A stretch of 6,499 nt of DNA, taken from Candidatus Krumholzibacteriia bacterium. GTDB lineage: Bacteria; Krumholzibacteriota; Krumholzibacteriia; Krumholzibacteriales; Krumholzibacteriaceae. The translations under genes were made by a program, and so were the position numbers. Each line of letters begins with the position of its first letter. Positions within the stretch are counted from its first letter, which is position 1. The notes beneath the pieces are model-generated. The model did not search any database. It worked only from the letters and a program-made list of their open reading frames with translations, and was not told where the DNA came from. The stretch covers positions 1 through 6,499 of the forward strand of contig JAQTVX010000131.1 in assembly GCA_028706585.1 (NCBI GenBank), given 5' to 3'. Positions 4,081 through 6,499 of this stretch are shown here, in pieces.

Positions 4081-6499
4081 GGGTCCCTCGCGGTGGTGAA
4101 GCATCCGGGGGGGCCGGAGATCGTGCTGGACAGACGCGAGGGCGGCGACGTCGTCTGCATAATGGCGGCGGTGGAAGCGGGCTCGATCTGCGAAACGCCG
4201 CAGACGAGGGGCGCCTCGCACTTCGTCGAGCACATGGTGTTCGACGGTTCCGAGCGGTACACCCGCGAGGAGATAAGCGGCTGGGTCGACGACGTCGGCG
4301 GTTTCTTGAACGCCTTCACGCGGAGGGAGACGACGGTTTATTTTCTTCTCGTCCCGTCCGCGCATCTCGAGAAGGGGATCGAGATCCTCTCGCAGATGCT
4401 CCTTCATTCGATCTTCCCGTCGATCGAGATCGACAAGGAGCGCAAGGTCATCCTCGAGGAGATTCGCCGCGAGACTGACGACGCATACGCGGCGCGCGAT
4501 CGCATCGTCGATCGATGCCTCTATCGCGGGAGCGAGCTCACGGAGCCGATCATCGGATACCCCGCAACGGTGGGAGCGATGAGCGAGCGCGCCATCGAGG
4601 ATTTCTACCTGAGACACTACAAACCCTCCAACATGAGAATAGTCCTCATGGGAAGCTTCGATCCGGCCGGGGCCGAGCGTTTGATCGGCGAGCATTTTCC
4701 CGCGGATTCGGTCGCGAAGGGATGCCGCGCCTCCTCGGAGCCGGCTTGGAGCGGCGAGATAACGATGCGGCGGGAGGCTGCCGAAGCGCCCGGCTTCGAC
4801 ATGCTCGTGCCGTTCCCGCGGGTCGGCGAAGAGAGATTCCCCGCGGCGCTTCTCGTATCGCGGATGCTCGAAGGCGGCGATTCGCCGCTCTCCAAGAAGC
4901 TCGCGGCGCTCTCGCTTGGCGAGCCGGAGGTGAGCCTGGAGATACATCGCGGCTTCTCCGCCCTGAGAATCCACGTCGATGTCGATAGCGCCCGGGCCGC
5001 GAGCAACGTCTGCGCGAAGGTGCCGGAAGCGCTCGAGAGCCTGGCCGCGTGGAGGCCCGCGCGCCAGGAGATCGAGAAGGCGCGCACCTCATTTCTCTCG
5101 GGCGAGATGTTCGACGCCGAGATATACCATCTGTTCGTGATGCTGCGCGGCGAGGCGATCGCCCTCCATGGCGAGCGGTATCTCTCGCAGTGCGCTGATG
5201 TGGGGCGGGTGACCGCCAAAGACTGCGCGCGGTTCATCGAAAGCGCCTTCCGCCCGCTCCGCTACAATGCGTGTCTTGTGCTGGACGAAGAGGAGTGGGC
5301 GGGGGAGGCGCGGCAGCCGCGCGCCTCGGCGATCGAGACCATGCCGAACGGCTGCGTCATCGGAGCGCTGTCGAGACCGGGATCGCCCGTTGCCGCGCTG
5401 CACCTCATGTTCAAAGGGCGCTCGTGCGGCCAGGGTGCCTCTGTGGGCGGGCTCGTCGAGGTGCTCGTCACAACCCTCGAATTGTCCGCGGCCGGGCTAT
5501 CGCTATCGGAGAAGCTGGATTCGCTCGGCGCCCGCGTGCAGTTCGGCGACAATCCGTATGTGCCGCAAGATGATTATCTGCTGAATCCGTCATATGTCTT
5601 TGTCCGCCTCGAGTCTCCAGCAGGCTCCCTGGCTGAGGCCGCCTCGCTGCTTATGGATCATCTCGTGGGTTCCGCGATTGCGGGCGAGGATCTCGAGACA
5701 GCGAGGACGTCCCTCTCCCGGGAGTACGGGATGCGGACGTCATCGTCGTACTATGCGCTGCGCGGCGCGATGACGGGAGCGCTTCTCGGAGGTCATCCGT
5801 ACTCGGAGCCGCTTTTCCCGTCGCCGCTCGCCATGGCGCGCGTCTCCGTCGAGGATCTCGAGGCCCTGAGGGTCCTGCTTTTCGCCGGCGGGAACACGAT
5901 TGCGACCCTCGTTTCTCCCGAAACCCCCGCCCGCGCGTGCGAGATGTTGAAGAGGGTTCTCGGCGGTCTTCCGGCCGGCGGCGCGATTGCGTGCCCGCCG
6001 CCGCCCGATTCGGCGAAGACCGGCGCGGTCGAGAAGAAGACGCGCAAGGAAGGCGCCTACGTCGCCGCCGGCTGGCTCGCGAGGAGCGATGACACGGCCG
6101 TGACCGCGTCCCTGCTCATAGCCGGGGAGCTGCTCTCGCGGCGCATGCAGCTCGAGCTCAGGGAAAGACGGGGTCTCGCATATTCGATCGAATGCAGCGG
6201 CACAACGTTCCCCGGCGGAGCGGTGCTCATGGCGTATCTCGGCACCGGCGTCAAGAACGTCGAAGAGGCCCGCGCAGCCCTCGAGCAGGAGATACGCGGT
6301 CTGCGCGAGCACCCTCCCGATGCCGCGGAGATCGGGATCGCGAAGAACCGTCTCCTCGGCAAGCGCGCTCGGAGCGAGCTCGCGAGCATCAACGAGGCGT
6401 ACGCGTTCGGGTTCGATTTATTGTTGAACGGCCGGGGCGCATACCGCTCGATGGACGGCCTCATCGGCGCGGCATCATTGGATGATGTAATGAACGTCA
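3943..6499 (+). CDS. Exported M16-family zinc metallopeptidase, fused two-half form (3' partial)
   Basis: The frame is open from the ATG at 3943 to the window end, giving 852 residues without a stop. An arginine-rich start plus a hydrophobic alanine/leucine stretch (about 19-43) ending near 'APACRA' looks like a Sec signal peptide, so it should act in the periplasm or outside the cell. Cys44 does not sit in a good lipobox. In the first half, 'HFVEH' (His93, Glu96, His97) is the inverted zinc motif HxxEH of M16 (pitrilysin/insulinase/processing peptidase) enzymes; Glu173 in 'VILEEI' is the expected third ligand; 'GGFLNAFT' (119-126) is the substrate-strand motif. 'HYKPSNMRIVLMG' (from 225) opens the second M16 domain. 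A second half starts at about 467; its zinc site has decayed to 'GLVEV' (503-507), while 'LRERRGLAYS' (Arg740, Tyr747) keeps the Arg/Tyr pair seen 7 residues apart in insulin-degrading enzyme. The arrangement implies one active site completed by the second half. Known relatives degrade peptides held in a closed chamber; the substrate here is unknown. It starts 23 nt after the lpd gene. Confidence 0.94.
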   Translation, partial: MGTITMRALSSLRGPRLRALAGLPSLALMAAALAGVFALAAPACRAGSLAVVKHPGGPEIVLDRREGGDVVCIMAAVEAGSICETPQTRGASHFVEHMVFDGSERYTREEISGWVDDVGGFLNAFTRRETTVYFLLVPSAHLEKGIEILSQMLLHSIFPSIEIDKERKVILEEIRRETDDAYAARDRIVDRCLYRGSELTEPIIGYPATVGAMSERAIEDFYLRHYKPSNMRIVLMGSFDPAGAERLIGEHFPADSVAKGCRASSEPAWSGEITMRREAAEAPGFDMLVPFPRVGEERFPAALLVSRMLEGGDSPLSKKLAALSLGEPEVSLEIHRGFSALRIHVDVDSARAASNVCAKVPEALESLAAWRPARQEIEKARTSFLSGEMFDAEIYHLFVMLRGEAIALHGERYLSQCADVGRVTAKDCARFIESAFRPLRYNACLVLDEEEWAGEARQPRASAIETMPNGCVIGALSRPGSPVAALHLMFKGRSCGQGASVGGLVEVLVTTLELSAAGLSLSEKLDSLGARVQFGDNPYVPQDDYLLNPSYVFVRLESPAGSLAEAASLLMDHLVGSAIAGEDLETARTSLSREYGMRTSSSYYALRGAMTGALLGGHPYSEPLFPSPLAMARVSVEDLEALRVLLFAGGNTIATLVSPETPARACEMLKRVLGGLPAGGAIACPPPPDSAKTGAVEKKTRKEGAYVAAGWLARSDDTAVTASLLIAGELLSRRMQLELRERRGLAYSIECSGTTFPGGAVLMAYLGTGVKNVEEARAALEQEIRGLREHPPDAAEIGIAKNRLLGKRARSELASINEAYAFGFDLLLNGRGAYRSMDGLIGAASLDDVMNV

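Noticed and set aside
3970..4974. A 334-residue open frame on the - strand opposite the M16 peptidase
   Set aside because: The + strand frame carries a signal peptide, HxxEH and the other M16 motifs. The antisense product is Arg/Glu/His-rich with no domain.

Overview
The window is 6,499 bases of GC-rich DNA. It holds five genes, all on the + strand and packed almost end to end: the gaps are 9, -1 (an overlap), 16 and 23 nt. This is the layout of one operon. Both window edges cut through genes, so neither the promoter nor the terminator of the unit is inside it. Three of the four visible starts are GTG and each has a purine-rich Shine-Dalgarno sequence. The protein types (LytS-like kinase, LytTR regulator, dihydrolipoyl dehydrogenase, exported M16 peptidase) and the high GC point to a free-living bacterium, plausibly a Gram-negative or candidate-phylum lineage. 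The sequence alone does not fix the taxon.

Layout: (1) 2-430, the C-terminal part of a TlpA/redoxin-like thioredoxin-fold protein whose CXXC site reads N-K-D-S, so it has no redox cysteines. (2) 440-1753, a LytS/BtsS-type membrane histidine kinase with a 5TM-like sensor region and no GAF domain. (3) 1753-2526, its partner LytTR-type response regulator, overlapping the kinase stop codon by one base. (4) 2543-3919, a full-length dihydrolipoyl dehydrogenase (E3) with all its main catalytic motifs. (5) 3943 to the window end, a secreted M16 zinc metallopeptidase in fused two-half form. Its N half carries HxxEH, its second half has lost the zinc site but keeps the Arg/Tyr pair, and its 3' end lies outside the window.

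How they may work together: genes 2 and 3 are clearly a two-component system, with the kinase sensing something at or in the membrane and the regulator controlling transcription. Linking them to the redoxin-like protein, the E3 flavoprotein and the peptidase rests only on co-orientation and tight spacing; no known pathway joins all five. No CRISPR array, mobile element, RNA gene, tandem repeat or phage signature was seen. No stretch over 300 bases lacks a gene. The most unusual points are the cysteine-free TlpA-like protein next to a two-component system, and a LytTR domain with an atypical DNA-recognition segment. The window otherwise looks like ordinary chromosomal genes, with no convincing sign of a wholly new system.
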